From positions 1 through 33,466 of the IMG/VR virus record IMGVR_UViG_3300044846_000547: 33,466 nucleotides of DNA; one strand, given 5' to 3'. Positions 7,528 through 15,234 of this stretch are shown in pieces. Within the stretch, counting starts at the first letter, position 1. Every line of letters starts with the position of its first letter. Origin of the DNA: a virus. Both the position numbers and the translations under genes were made by a program. Below the pieces are notes generated by a model, which saw only the letters and a list, made by a program, of their open reading frames with translations, was not told the origin of the DNA and made no database searches.

Positions 7528-9306
7528 CTAATTGTTTTTAGGTAAAAATCCTTTGTTTGGCATATCTATTGGTCTTTTTGAAACCAAAGAATCGTTTTTA
7601 ATTGTATAACCATATTCAGCAGCTTTTGCACCTGCTATTTGTCTTGCTCTTGGTGAATTTACATCAATATTTACATTATCAAATGAAGCATAAACTTGTT
7701 TATTCCATCTATGGTGACACGCTCCACCGCCTTTGTATAACCAAATAGAATATGTATCAGCACCTTTAGCACCCCAACCTTTGTTAACTGCTAATTCTGA
7801 CATTCTTAATATATCTTCTTTACGATATATCTTGTTTGATTCATTCATTTTTTTGCAAAATAATCTACTTTTATCAGTAGTTTCACCTGCATATACATAA
7901 CGGGTTATAAATCTAACTCCATCAATATTTTCATCTTGTTCAGATTTTGCGTTTGGTCTTGCAGTTCCTGTACTTACAAAATTATAAACCTTTGATAATA
8001 AACTTTGTTTTGTTTGTTTAGATAATAATTCGTTTTCAATATCGTCTAAATTATAATCAACCTCACTTTCATCTATTAATAACCAATTATCAGCAGGTGT
8101 TTCACCTAAATCAATTAAACCATTCGCTATTTCGTCATCTAATTCGTATTCTTTAGCACAACAAACTTTACTCATTTTAACTCCTGTTTCCTCTTCTTTT
8201 GTTTGTGCATTTGTACCACTTGCATCAATAAATTCTAATGGCTGTATAGTTTTAAAATATATGTTTAATGCAATACCATTAATAGCTAATATTTCATCTA
8301 ATGCCTCGATAATTTCTAGTTGATAAGGTCTGATAACTATATTATCCATTAATCTTGTAGCAGTTTCAATTTCATTAGAATTATTACCTAAACCGCCACC
8401 AGTATCTCTAATACCTAAAAGCATTGGACTTGTAACTCTATGCCCTACAATTAATTTCTCAAAACATTCTTTACTTAAATATTCGTAATGTGCAGGTGCA
8501 TCATTCAAAGGTATATCGTCAACCGTTGTTTTGTTTTCTACACTTGCATTAAACGATACAATTACTTTATCACCTTTTGAACCTGTTAACTTTCTTTTTA
8601 CATCGTTTGCAACCTCTTGCCTTTTTTCTTCAGGCGGTATATTGTTATTAAAGTTAATTACTTTAGTACCACTAAAACCATTCATTACATCGTTAATCAA
8701 ATAGTCAGATATTTCTTCTTCTAACTTTGCATAAGGTAAAGCACCAGAATAATCAATAGGAGTGTAATAATGGTATCCACTTATATAAGGTTTAATAATA
8801 TATACTTCAACATCTTTTTTACTTCCATATCCAAAAGCAGGTATCTTTTTTAAATCATCACCTTTTTTATAATTAGCCCAATCAGGGTGATAATACCACG
8901 CTTCAATTTCACCTTTATCGTTACATTTTTCGGCTCTTAAAGTGTGCATAGGAAAATGCTCAATAAAAGCAACTTGTCCTTTATCATATCCTATTTGTAA
9001 AGCAGCCATTCCTAAAAGTTTACGTTCTAAAGCTACCTTTCTTAAACAATCTTTTTTAACCAAAGAAATCATTTGAGCGTATTCGTTTGGTTTTCTATTT
9101 GAATCAGTTGCATCAATACCTTTACCATAAACCATATTGGCCACACCAGTTATAATAGCGTGGTTAGTATTAGAATATAAAAACCTATCAATTAAATATT
9201 GAAAATAGTTATTATCGTTACCATATTCAACAAAATCTTTATTTTTAGATTCTATAATTACGGGTGAATTGTAAGCACTTAAACTTAAAATGTGTATATT
9301 ACTCAT
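7528..9306 (-). CDS. Portal protein with extra C-terminal Cys/His domain
   Basis: Residues about 1-400 match a phage portal: an N-terminal clip/wing region (FVEYGNDNNYFQYLIDRF), ITGVANMVYGKG, EHFPMHTLRAEKC, and a crown/stem region (ECFEKLIVGHRVTSPMLLG). The portal forms the dodecameric ring through which DNA enters and leaves the capsid. Residues about 455-545 form an additional domain (RFITRYVYAG, KIYRKEDILRMSELAVN, YKGGGACHHRW at about 525-534) that I have seen only in Bacteroidota phage head proteins and whose function I do not know. The stop lies 2 bp before the connector gene and the start overlaps the 141-residue gene by 8 bp. The gene is unusually far from the terminase. Confidence 0.85.
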   Translation of the reverse strand: MSNIHILSLSAYNSPVIIESKNKDFVEYGNDNNYFQYLIDRFLYSNTNHAIITGVANMVYGKGIDATDSNRKPNEYAQMISLVKKDCLRKVALERKLLGMAALQIGYDKGQVAFIEHFPMHTLRAEKCNDKGEIEAWYYHPDWANYKKGDDLKKIPAFGYGSKKDVEVYIIKPYISGYHYYTPIDYSGALPYAKLEEEISDYLINDVMNGFSGTKVINFNNNIPPEEKRQEVANDVKRKLTGSKGDKVIVSFNASVENKTTVDDIPLNDAPAHYEYLSKECFEKLIVGHRVTSPMLLGIRDTGGGLGNNSNEIETATRLMDNIVIRPYQLEIIEALDEILAINGIALNIYFKTIQPLEFIDASGTNAQTKEEETGVKMSKVCCAKEYELDDEIANGLIDLGETPADNWLLIDESEVDYNLDDIENELLSKQTKQSLLSKVYNFVSTGTARPNAKSEQDENIDGVRFITRYVYAGETTDKSRLFCKKMNESNKIYRKEDILRMSELAVNKGWGAKGADTYSIWLYKGGGACHHRWNKQVYASFDNVNIDVNSPRARQIAGAKAAEYGYTIKNDSLVSKRPIDMPNKGFLPKNN

Positions 9307-9724
9307 AAATAGTGTATTCGTTATTTGTGGTATGCTGTATATATTGGTCTTTGTTTATAGTATAATCTGCAATAGTTTGATTAGTACAAAATATTTTATC
9401 TCTATAAACCTTTTCAGCTTCATAATCTAAACTTTCTAAAACAGAATAAAAACAAGCATAAGATTCAAATATTCCACCATCTGCAATAACTCGGTTTTTA
9501 AAATCTATTCCTGCAGTTTTATATATTTCAATAGTATATGTTTTTCCATCTACTAATGGTAGTAATATTGTAGCAGTAGAATAATAAGAATTAGTTGTAA
9601 AATCAACAAATAAAGTTGTAGTTATATTTGTTTCTTCATCTCGCAATACAATCATATCACCAGCACCACCATCTAAAATAGCGTTGATTGTGTGTGGCGT
9701 AGTTTGTTGTTTTAAGATTATCAT
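9299..9724 (-). CDS. Structural-region protein sharing a motif with the tail hub
   Basis: The 141-residue protein has a beta-rich N-terminal domain (about 1-70, alternating hydrophobic strands). It then has the motif DFKNRVIADGGIFES at about 74-88, with Cys91. Nearly the same motif opens the 776-residue hub-like protein encoded at 15227-17557. The C-terminal 45 residues are Tyr/Thr rich. The gene is the first of the portal-connector-fibre group and overlaps the portal start by 8 bp. I see no promoter of the usual TAnnTTTG form in front of it. It may be a neck or tail protein; its exact role is unknown. Confidence 0.7.
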   Translation of the reverse strand: MIILKQQTTPHTINAILDGGAGDMIVLRDEETNITTTLFVDFTTNSYYSTATILLPLVDGKTYTIEIYKTAGIDFKNRVIADGGIFESYACFYSVLESLDYEAEKVYRDKIFCTNQTIADYTINKDQYIQHTTNNEYTIYE

Positions 9725-9772
9725 TCTTTTTTATTTTAAAAATTAAAATGTTAAAGTTTTGTTAATAGCGTT

Positions 9773-9799
9773 TTTGTATTGTAGAATTTTATATATTTG
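9773..9799 (+). promoter_or_regulatory. Flavobacterial-type promoter for the plus-strand lipoprotein
   Basis: TATATTTG at 9792-9799 is a full match to the TAnnTTTG -7 element of Bacteroidota sigma factors. A TTTG at 9773-9776 could be the -33 element, although the 15-bp spacing is shorter than the usual 17-23 bp. The box lies 24 bp before the ATG at 9823, and an A-rich leader follows it. Confidence 0.6.
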
Positions 9800-9822
9800 T
9801 CAAATAATTAAAAAAAAACATT

Positions 9823-10089
9823 ATGAAAAAATTAGCATTATTATTTTTAGCAGTATTATTTATTAGCTGTTCAGCAGACGAAACATCAAATCCTACTCCA
9901 CCAGTAGATTGTAATTGTGACAGAATTGTACAAATTAATACTTTTAACGTAGTAGGTACACCACAAAATCCTGCATTGAATTATTACTCTGTTTATACTA
10001 CAATAAACGATTGTACGCAAATTCAAAGGGAAAAAACACACAACACAACAAATCCTAATTTAGTTCCGAAACTTGGTGATTGTAAATAA
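9823..10089 (+). CDS. Small lipoprotein on the opposite strand (moron-like)
   Basis: The 88-residue product starts with a clear lipoprotein signal (MKKLALLFLAVLFISC, lipidated Cys16). The mature part is short and Pro/Asn/Thr rich, with a CNCDR motif and two further Cys (ending LGDCK) that could form disulfides in the periplasm or at the surface. It is the only plus-strand gene between 1 and 32.9 kb. It has its own -7 box and terminator and separates the tail tube gene from the portal cluster. That is the layout of a moron: an added gene transcribed independently, often active in the lysogen and often changing the host surface or blocking superinfection. This function is inference; the protein family is unknown to me. 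Confidence 0.8.
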   Translation: MKKLALLFLAVLFISCSADETSNPTPPVDCNCDRIVQINTFNVVGTPQNPALNYYSVYTTINDCTQIQREKTHNTTNPNLVPKLGDCK

Positions 10090-10092
10090 AAA

Positions 10093-10119
10093 AAAGGGTA
10101 GCTTAAAAAACTACCCTTT
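10093..10119. terminator. Bidirectional intrinsic terminator
   Basis: A 9-bp perfect stem (AAAGGGTAG with CTACCCTTT) encloses a 9-nt A-rich loop. A T-rich run follows on the plus strand, and a run of A lies on the other side, which reads as a U-tract in minus-strand RNA. It can therefore stop both the plus-strand lipoprotein transcript and the minus-strand tail tube transcript arriving from the right. Confidence 0.85.
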
Positions 10120-10142
10120 CTTATTTAAAAAAAGTGCATCAA

Positions 10143-10667
10143 TTATGTTCCAGCTACAACTGTAAACCCAGCTAATACTAAAGTAGTATCAATAAAGTTA
10201 GCAGGTACTTGTTCCATTCCTGTCAAAGTTAAAGTATAACCTGACAAGTCACCAAAAGCACCACCGGTTACGATAGTACCACCTGTAACATCCATTCCGT
10301 GCTTTAAACCAGCATAGAATAAGTTACCGTTGTTATCCTCTACAATAACTTGTGGTCTACCATAAGCCATTAATTTCAATTCTTTATGGTCTTTAGGAGT
10401 TAATTTTTTAAATGTTAATTCCAAAACCTGCTCGAAAAATGTTGTACCATTCTCACGAGAACTATTTATATTTTGTGTAAAAGTAGAAGCACCTTTTAAA
10501 TCATACTTGTAAGCTGTTGGCGTACCAGTTACAGTATCGATTGCATCGGTATTAGTAGCGTCATAAGTGTAACCTGTTGCATCACCGTAATTAACGAAAT
10601 AAACAGATTTTAAACCCCCAACGCTATCTTTACAAACTTCTAATCTTCCACGTGTTAAATCACACAT
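10143..10667 (-). CDS. Major tail tube protein
   Basis: The 174-residue protein begins LTRGRLEVCKDSVGGLKSVYF. It has a central block FFEQVLELTFKKLTPKDHKEL and ends with a beta-rich domain (GGTIVTGGAFGDLSGYTLTL). The layout is that of a tail tube subunit as I know it from Bacteroidota phages, where it is encoded next to the major capsid gene. It would polymerise around the tape measure protein. The gene stands alone between two terminators, as expected for a product needed in hundreds of copies. A head decoration protein is the main alternative. Confidence 0.7.
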   Translation of the reverse strand: MCDLTRGRLEVCKDSVGGLKSVYFVNYGDATGYTYDATNTDAIDTVTGTPTAYKYDLKGASTFTQNINSSRENGTTFFEQVLELTFKKLTPKDHKELKLMAYGRPQVIVEDNNGNLFYAGLKHGMDVTGGTIVTGGAFGDLSGYTLTLTGMEQVPANFIDTTLVLAGFTVVAGT

Positions 10668-10695
10668 AGTATATATATTTATAAGTTAAAAAAAA

Positions 10696-10713
10696 GGGAG
10701 CGGTTAAACTCCC
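10696..10713 (-). terminator. Terminator after the major capsid gene
   Basis: A 5-bp GC-rich stem (GGGAG with CTCCC) with an 8-nt loop (CGGTTAAA) lies 7 bp beyond the capsid stop codon. It is followed on the minus strand by eight T. The loop resembles those of the terminators at 25761 and 32440. Confidence 0.8.
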
Positions 10714-10720
10714 ATTAAAA

Positions 10721-11662
10721 TTATGCCGCAGGAGTGTAAAGTACAATTTCTGAACCGAAACCGTATTGAACACCAGCTGTAAATCTCATTACAATTCTTA
10801 CATTTTGAGAACCATCGATGTCAGCCATATCAATTACTTTTACCTCATTGTGGTCTGCTAATAAACCAGTACCAAAATACAAGTTTGATTTTTGAGCAGC
10901 CATCATATAACCATTAGCCAATCCGTTTGCAACGAAAATTTTAACACCGTCAAACATTAAATCACCAAAAGATTGGTTGTTTCCTTTTGCATCAAAACCA
11001 GCAGCACCTAAACCTGATGCACCAAATCCACCTAATGCTCTTACATACGCTCTATAAACGCTTTGAGAAACATATAAATATAAATCTTCTTCACCGTATA
11101 AGTTAGCAGGAATAGCGTCAACTACTTTACCCATTTCAGCAATTACGTTTCCAGCATTTACACCACCAGCAGCAGGTGAAGCTACATCAATTACAGTTGC
11201 ATCAGCAGTAGCTAAAGTTACAAATCCGTCAAATTGTCCAGCAGTAGCATTAACACCACGCCAAATAGAAATTTCATTGTTTTGAGCAGCTTTTGCAGCA
11301 ACGTGTGCTAACAAAAATTCTTGGAACGTTGGTGGTAAATTATCAAATGCAGAATATCCCATTGAAATCGCTTCCCAGTCTGAACGAAAATCTTTTTTAC
11401 AAAGTTGTAAATTGATTTGGAATTCTTCTGGTTGTAAAACATTTTCTGTTAAAGTTACAGTAGAAGTAGCATCAAAATCACAAGTAGCGTTTTTAACTAA
11501 ATCATTTGTAGCAATTTTTTTAATAACCTCTTTGTATTTTACATTAGGTTTTACTTCGATACCACCGTTTTCGATAGTATTAGCTGATAATAAAGCTGCA
11601 GAAATATATTTCCCAGCAAACTCTCCAGCATAAGTTGTTGTAATACTTGTTGTTGTTGGCAT
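10721..11662 (-). CDS. Major capsid protein, HK97-fold type
   Basis: The 313-residue product is Ala/Gly/Val rich with few Cys. A short N-terminal arm leads into a segment with KEVIKKIATNDLVKNATC, a spine-helix-like region (QEFLLAHVAAKAAQNNEI, about 115-132), a Gly-rich loop (RALGGFGASGLGAAGFDAKG) and a C-terminal beta region ending RFTAGVQYGFGSEIVLYTPA. This organisation and its place after protease and scaffold-like genes support a major capsid protein. No large N-terminal delta domain is visible, in keeping with a separate scaffold gene. Codon use and the dedicated terminator suggest high expression. Confidence 0.85.
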   Translation of the reverse strand: MPTTTSITTTYAGEFAGKYISAALLSANTIENGGIEVKPNVKYKEVIKKIATNDLVKNATCDFDATSTVTLTENVLQPEEFQINLQLCKKDFRSDWEAISMGYSAFDNLPPTFQEFLLAHVAAKAAQNNEISIWRGVNATAGQFDGFVTLATADATVIDVASPAAGGVNAGNVIAEMGKVVDAIPANLYGEEDLYLYVSQSVYRAYVRALGGFGASGLGAAGFDAKGNNQSFGDLMFDGVKIFVANGLANGYMMAAQKSNLYFGTGLLADHNEVKVIDMADIDGSQNVRIVMRFTAGVQYGFGSEIVLYTPAA

Positions 11663-11670
11663 TTTTTTAT

Positions 11671-12228
11671 TTATTTAATGTTTGAAATTTTGTTTAGTAC
11701 ACTATCAAAAGTTGATTTTGCTCTTTTTTGAGAATACAAATTTAATTTAACTTCTGACTTAGCTTCAGGATTATGTGTTAAAGGCTCAATAGATAACTCT
11801 ACTTTTTCCTCACCAAGTATAATATCTTGTTTAGCTAATTCTGTTTTTAAAGATTCGATTTCAGCTTTTAAAGCATCTACATCCTCTTGTGAAAAATGTG
11901 ATTCTTTTACTACGCTTTCAATTACTTTTTTAGCTGTTGCTGTTTGTGCTGCTTCAACTTCTTCTTCAACTGCAGGAACTTCTTCCTCAACAACTGCCTC
12001 TTTGATTTCAGCAATAATACCCTCTTCGGCCACCATTAGAATCATACCATCTTCAAGCATATATTCCCCAACAGGCAAAGCCACTCTATCCTCACCATTT
12101 ACGATAAAAATAGATTGTCCTGCTTCGAAGATTTCAGCTTCAACGATTGTACCATTATCTAAAGCCATTTGCTCGAGTTTGATTTCCATACCCAGCAACT
12201 TTTTGATTTCTGTAATTACGTTTGACAT
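11671..12228 (-). CDS. Scaffold-like head assembly protein
   Basis: The 185-residue protein has a small beta-rich N-terminal domain (about 15-70, LDNGTIVEAEIFEAG and LPVGEYMLEDG). A very acidic stretch follows (about 75-95, EEEVPAVEEEVEAA), then a helical coiled-coil part (VDALKAEIESLKTELAKQ) and a basic C-terminus. It ends 8 bp before the major capsid start. Acidic, helical proteins directly in front of the capsid gene typically serve as internal scaffolds that the prohead protease removes. I recall similar proteins upstream of capsid genes in other Bacteroidota phages. The basic tail could be the capsid-binding segment. Confidence 0.7.
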   Translation of the reverse strand: MSNVITEIKKLLGMEIKLEQMALDNGTIVEAEIFEAGQSIFIVNGEDRVALPVGEYMLEDGMILMVAEEGIIAEIKEAVVEEEVPAVEEEVEAAQTATAKKVIESVVKESHFSQEDVDALKAEIESLKTELAKQDIILGEEKVELSIEPLTHNPEAKSEVKLNLYSQKRAKSTFDSVLNKISNIK

Positions 12229-12274
12229 TTATATTTAATTTAATTATTCTTAACTTTAAAATTAATTTATAAAC

Positions 12275-12296
12275 TATTGTTACATTTTTAACAATA
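12275..12296 (-). terminator. AT-rich hairpin before the scaffold gene
   Basis: A perfect 8-bp inverted repeat (TATTGTTA / TAACAATA, 6-nt loop) begins 2 bp beyond the stop of the Cys-rich gene, in the 70-bp gap before the scaffold-capsid pair. It has only a weak T-rich tail on the minus strand. It may be an RNA processing or attenuation site, or an operator, rather than a strong terminator. Confidence 0.4.
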
Positions 12297-12298
12297 AG

Positions 12299-12493
12299 TT
12301 ACCCATTTACTCTTGTTATTGTTCTTGGTGCGTTTGTGTTTGTAACACTTGCGTTTGATTGCTCTGATGTTCTACCGATTCCTTGGTGCAATAATTCACC
12401 ATTACAACATTCTTTGCTATACGTTTCATCGTCGCATAAGCAACCACGTTCACCACCTACTGGACTTGTTTTACTTTCTGTTTTCTGACTCAT
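12299..12493 (-). CDS. Small Cys-rich head-region protein
   Basis: From the Met at 12491-12493 the product has 64 residues. An earlier ATG at 12526 would give 75 but increases the overlap with the protease gene to 56 bp. The core GCLCDDETYSKECCNGELL has four Cys in a CxC-CC arrangement, followed by HQGIG. Small proteins with this core are familiar from Bacteroidota phages, where they lie in the head region. Their function is not known to me; a metal-binding or disulfide-linked virion part is possible. The tail is Ser/Asn/Thr rich and probably disordered. Confidence 0.65.
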   Translation of the reverse strand: MSQKTESKTSPVGGERGCLCDDETYSKECCNGELLHQGIGRTSEQSNASVTNTNAPRTITRVNG

Positions 12494-13073
12494 AAATAAG
12501 TTTTTTAATTTGGTTAATAATTTCATCTTTTTTATTTTGTTTGCTTAATTCTTTTTTAGTTTCTAATTTGTCGGCAAAATATCCTTCCAGACTCAGTCCT
12601 TTTACTTTTCCTGTCTTAACGTAGTCATTCCATATTTCATCATTCTCAACTTTAACACAAGCCATCCAACTACCAACAGGAACGCTTAAATTATAAATAG
12701 CTGATTTGTCTTTTGCTACATCCTCAACTATCCAACTTTCAACTACGGTTAAACCTTTTATTTCTTTTCCGTGTTCTAATGTCCAATTATTTTGGTTGCC
12801 ATTTTTAAAGAATAATTGACTTGCTTTGTTTACTGTATCTTTTGAAAAGTAAATATAATATTCATCTTCGCCATTTTTACGATAAATTGGCTTTTCAGGA
12901 ATTAAAACCGCACCCATTAAAATACGTTTTTCAGTATCAACTTGTGCAAGTTTTATTTCTTCTGTTTTAAGTGCTACAAAGTTTGATTCAATAGCAGGAT
13001 TTTCTACAACTGAAATAGCTTCAACACCACTTAAATCATCTTTTTCATCTATAATAAGTTCTATTAAATTCAT
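12471..13073 (-). CDS. Prohead protease, XkdF-like serine peptidase
   Basis: The 200-residue product matches the XkdF-like putative serine peptidase family (Peptidase_S78_2). The start carries the usual GVEAISVVENPAIESNFVAL. IPEKPIYR, YYIYFSKDTV and FFKNGNQNNWTLEH follow, with the likely catalytic His101, then VVESWIVED and the G-x-S-x-EG block with Ser161 (GLSLEGYF). The enzyme cuts scaffold and capsid arms during head maturation. About 30 basic residues follow the catalytic domain. The gene lies upstream of scaffold and capsid, as expected. Confidence 0.88.
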   Translation of the reverse strand: MNLIELIIDEKDDLSGVEAISVVENPAIESNFVALKTEEIKLAQVDTEKRILMGAVLIPEKPIYRKNGEDEYYIYFSKDTVNKASQLFFKNGNQNNWTLEHGKEIKGLTVVESWIVEDVAKDKSAIYNLSVPVGSWMACVKVENDEIWNDYVKTGKVKGLSLEGYFADKLETKKELSKQNKKDEIINQIKKLIYESENRK

Positions 13074-13130
13074 TTTATTTTAAAAATTAATTATTTATTA
13101 AATTGTTTTATGTAAACAAATTTGTTTATA

Positions 13131-15098
13131 CTATCCAAGTGAAGCGTTTGCAACTATGTTTCTATCTAAACTTTGTTGAGTAGTTACATTTGAAGCTACT
13201 ACATAAGCTTGAACAGGTTGTTGACTGCCTAATGTTTGAGCAATTTGGTTTACACCGCTATTACCTACTACATTAAATTGAGGAGCAGCAGCAGGAGCAC
13301 CACCACCGCCACCTGTATCACCACCGCCACCACCAGCAGAACCACCACCTAAACCTTTTAAACCTTTTGCAGTAGCAGCTAAAACAGATGCAATACTTAT
13401 ACCCATTTTAGCATATAAAACAGCCGATGTACTTAAACCAAATACACCTTTTGTAGCTACCTCTTTAGACGAACCTACATTTGTATTAGCTATAATTTGA
13501 GCAATAGATAAAGCACTGTTTGCTAATAAAGCAGCTTTTTGAATCCCTTTATTTTTTTCACCTAAACCACCTAATATAGCCACTAAACCTTGTGCTGATT
13601 CTATTGCTATGTTATTGATGTTTTTTCTTGCCTCTTCGGCAGCTAATTTATCAGCGGTTATTTTATCTTCAATTACTTTTTTATCATCAGCTAATTTTTG
13701 AGCATCAGCTTTTGCTTTTTCATCTGCTGCTAATTTCTTTTCAGCATCTTCTAAATCAAATTTGTCTTGTAACTCTTTTTCTTTTGTACGTTGTGCCTCT
13801 TTTAAAGCGGTTGTATCTAAACCATATTTTGTAGCTTCTTCAATTAATAATCTGTATTCTTCTTGTACTTGTCTTAATTGTTCTGCTCTACGTTCAGCTT
13901 CTGTATCAATTTCGCCTTGTCTAATACGTTCTAAAGCATCTGCTTTGTCTTTCTCGCTTTGTATAGCCTTGTCGTTAGCTACCTTTCTTTTATCAGCAGC
14001 TTCTTTATTTGCTTGGTTGTCAATATTGTTTACTGATAGTTGTAAACCTGCTCTGTCGTTTTTTAATTTATCTAAAGCCTTTCTTTGTTCGGCTACAACT
14101 TTATCACCTTCGGCTTGAGTTTCTTTAGGGTCAAAAACCAAAGAAGATATTCCTTTAAATACTTTATCTTCTAATCCAAAATCTTTACCTAATGCAGAAC
14201 CAACAGCGTCAACTGTTTTTAAAATCATTGTTAATGGTATAGAAAGGAATTTTAATACACCTGCTAATATATCTTGATTTCTTTTTGCTGCTTCAGTTTG
14301 TGCTTTTGTAGTTGCTATTGACTGTTCAATTTGAATTTCAGATGCTTTTATAACTTGGTCTGTTTGTGCAAGTTTTAATTTTAATATTTCTTTCTCTGAT
14401 TTTCCTTGTAGTTTTAAAATATTATCTTGACCGCCTATTGCATCTAATTTTCCTTGCTCGGCTTCTAAATTTGTTTGAGCCAAAACATTCAAGTTTTCTT
14501 GCTCACTACTTACACCGCCAACCGCTTCTTTAATGTCATCCCAATAAGCAACAACAGCACCCAAAGCAACTAATAAAACACCGATACCAGTAGCAGCTAT
14601 TCCTGTTCTTATACCTGCTAAAGCGTTTTTAGCAACAGCACCCATTTGCTTGAAGCTGTCGATACTTTCTCCCAAGCCTTGAAGCCCTTGCGAAAGTGCC
14701 ATTGCAGCTTGAAGCCTAACCATTGTTTCTTGTAGGTTTTCAGATTGCACACCTGCTAACGCCAAACTTCCCTCAACTGCACTAAAACCACTTGCCACAC
14801 CTGCTAACGAACCACTTAATGCACTAAATTTAGCATCAGGATTAAACGCATCGGTTAAGGCTTTTGCATCTCCGATAGCATCTTTTAATTCCCCTGCACG
14901 TTTAGCTGCTTCAATAGCTTCTTTTGAAGTAGCACCAAATTTATCAGATAACTCTGCAACGTCTGCCTGTGCTTGTCTTAATTGACTTCTTAAAGATTGA
15001 GTTGCTTTATCTGACTGCTCAATAGAATTAGTTATGTTATTTATTCCGCTTGTTGCACCTTGACTATTTACATCTATTTCTATTGTCTTTGTTATCAT
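13131..15098 (-). CDS. Tail tape measure protein
   Basis: This is a 655-residue, Ala/Lys/Gln-rich, largely helical protein. The N-terminal 80 residues form a coiled coil (SLRSQLRQAQADVAELSDKFG). A hydrophobic Ala/Gly segment at about 165-190 (TGIGVLLVALGAVVAYWDD) is typical of tape measure membrane segments. A long charged coiled coil spans about 360-490, followed by a second hydrophobic region (about 495-580) and a Gly-rich tail (GGGSAGGGGGDTGGGGG). Tape measure proteins set tail length at about 0.15 nm per residue, which would give a tail near 100 nm. It is short for a siphovirus. Unusually, it comes after the distal-tail and hub genes instead of before them. Confidence 0.88.
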   Translation of the reverse strand: MITKTIEIDVNSQGATSGINNITNSIEQSDKATQSLRSQLRQAQADVAELSDKFGATSKEAIEAAKRAGELKDAIGDAKALTDAFNPDAKFSALSGSLAGVASGFSAVEGSLALAGVQSENLQETMVRLQAAMALSQGLQGLGESIDSFKQMGAVAKNALAGIRTGIAATGIGVLLVALGAVVAYWDDIKEAVGGVSSEQENLNVLAQTNLEAEQGKLDAIGGQDNILKLQGKSEKEILKLKLAQTDQVIKASEIQIEQSIATTKAQTEAAKRNQDILAGVLKFLSIPLTMILKTVDAVGSALGKDFGLEDKVFKGISSLVFDPKETQAEGDKVVAEQRKALDKLKNDRAGLQLSVNNIDNQANKEAADKRKVANDKAIQSEKDKADALERIRQGEIDTEAERRAEQLRQVQEEYRLLIEEATKYGLDTTALKEAQRTKEKELQDKFDLEDAEKKLAADEKAKADAQKLADDKKVIEDKITADKLAAEEARKNINNIAIESAQGLVAILGGLGEKNKGIQKAALLANSALSIAQIIANTNVGSSKEVATKGVFGLSTSAVLYAKMGISIASVLAATAKGLKGLGGGSAGGGGGDTGGGGGAPAAAPQFNVVGNSGVNQIAQTLGSQQPVQAYVVASNVTTQQSLDRNIVANASLG

Positions 15099-15234
15099 TT
15101 TTATTAAATTTATATTTTATCGTTTGTTTTAATTCTTTAAAGTTTTCGGGCATTTTATATTTTCCTTTTGCTATTGCAATAGCCTCACTGTCATTCTTTA
15201 ACAACGGTAGCATTTCTATTATAAGTTTAAGCAT
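15064..15234 (-). CDS. Small 56-residue protein between hub and tape measure genes
   Basis: The ATG at 15232-15234 overlaps the end of the hub gene by 8 bp, and the stop lies 35 bp inside the tape measure gene. The product is basic and helical (MLKLIIEMLPLLKNDSEAIA, then a Lys-rich half). The frame fills what would otherwise be a 128-bp gap in a tightly packed operon. It may be a small tail-assembly protein; I do not recognise it. Confidence 0.5.
   Translation of the reverse strand: MLKLIIEMLPLLKNDSEAIAIAKGKYKMPENFKELKQTIKYKFNKNDNKDNRNRCK

Noticed and set aside
13270-13360. Gly-rich, repeat-like sequence at the end of the tape measure gene.
   Set aside because: It encodes a simple Gly linker and is low-complexity coding sequence, not a DNA repeat element.
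11412-14118. Plus-strand frames opposite capsid, scaffold and tape measure genes (up to 118 codons).
   Set aside because: They mirror the codon bias of the Ala/Lys-rich genes on the other strand and show no protein-like pattern.
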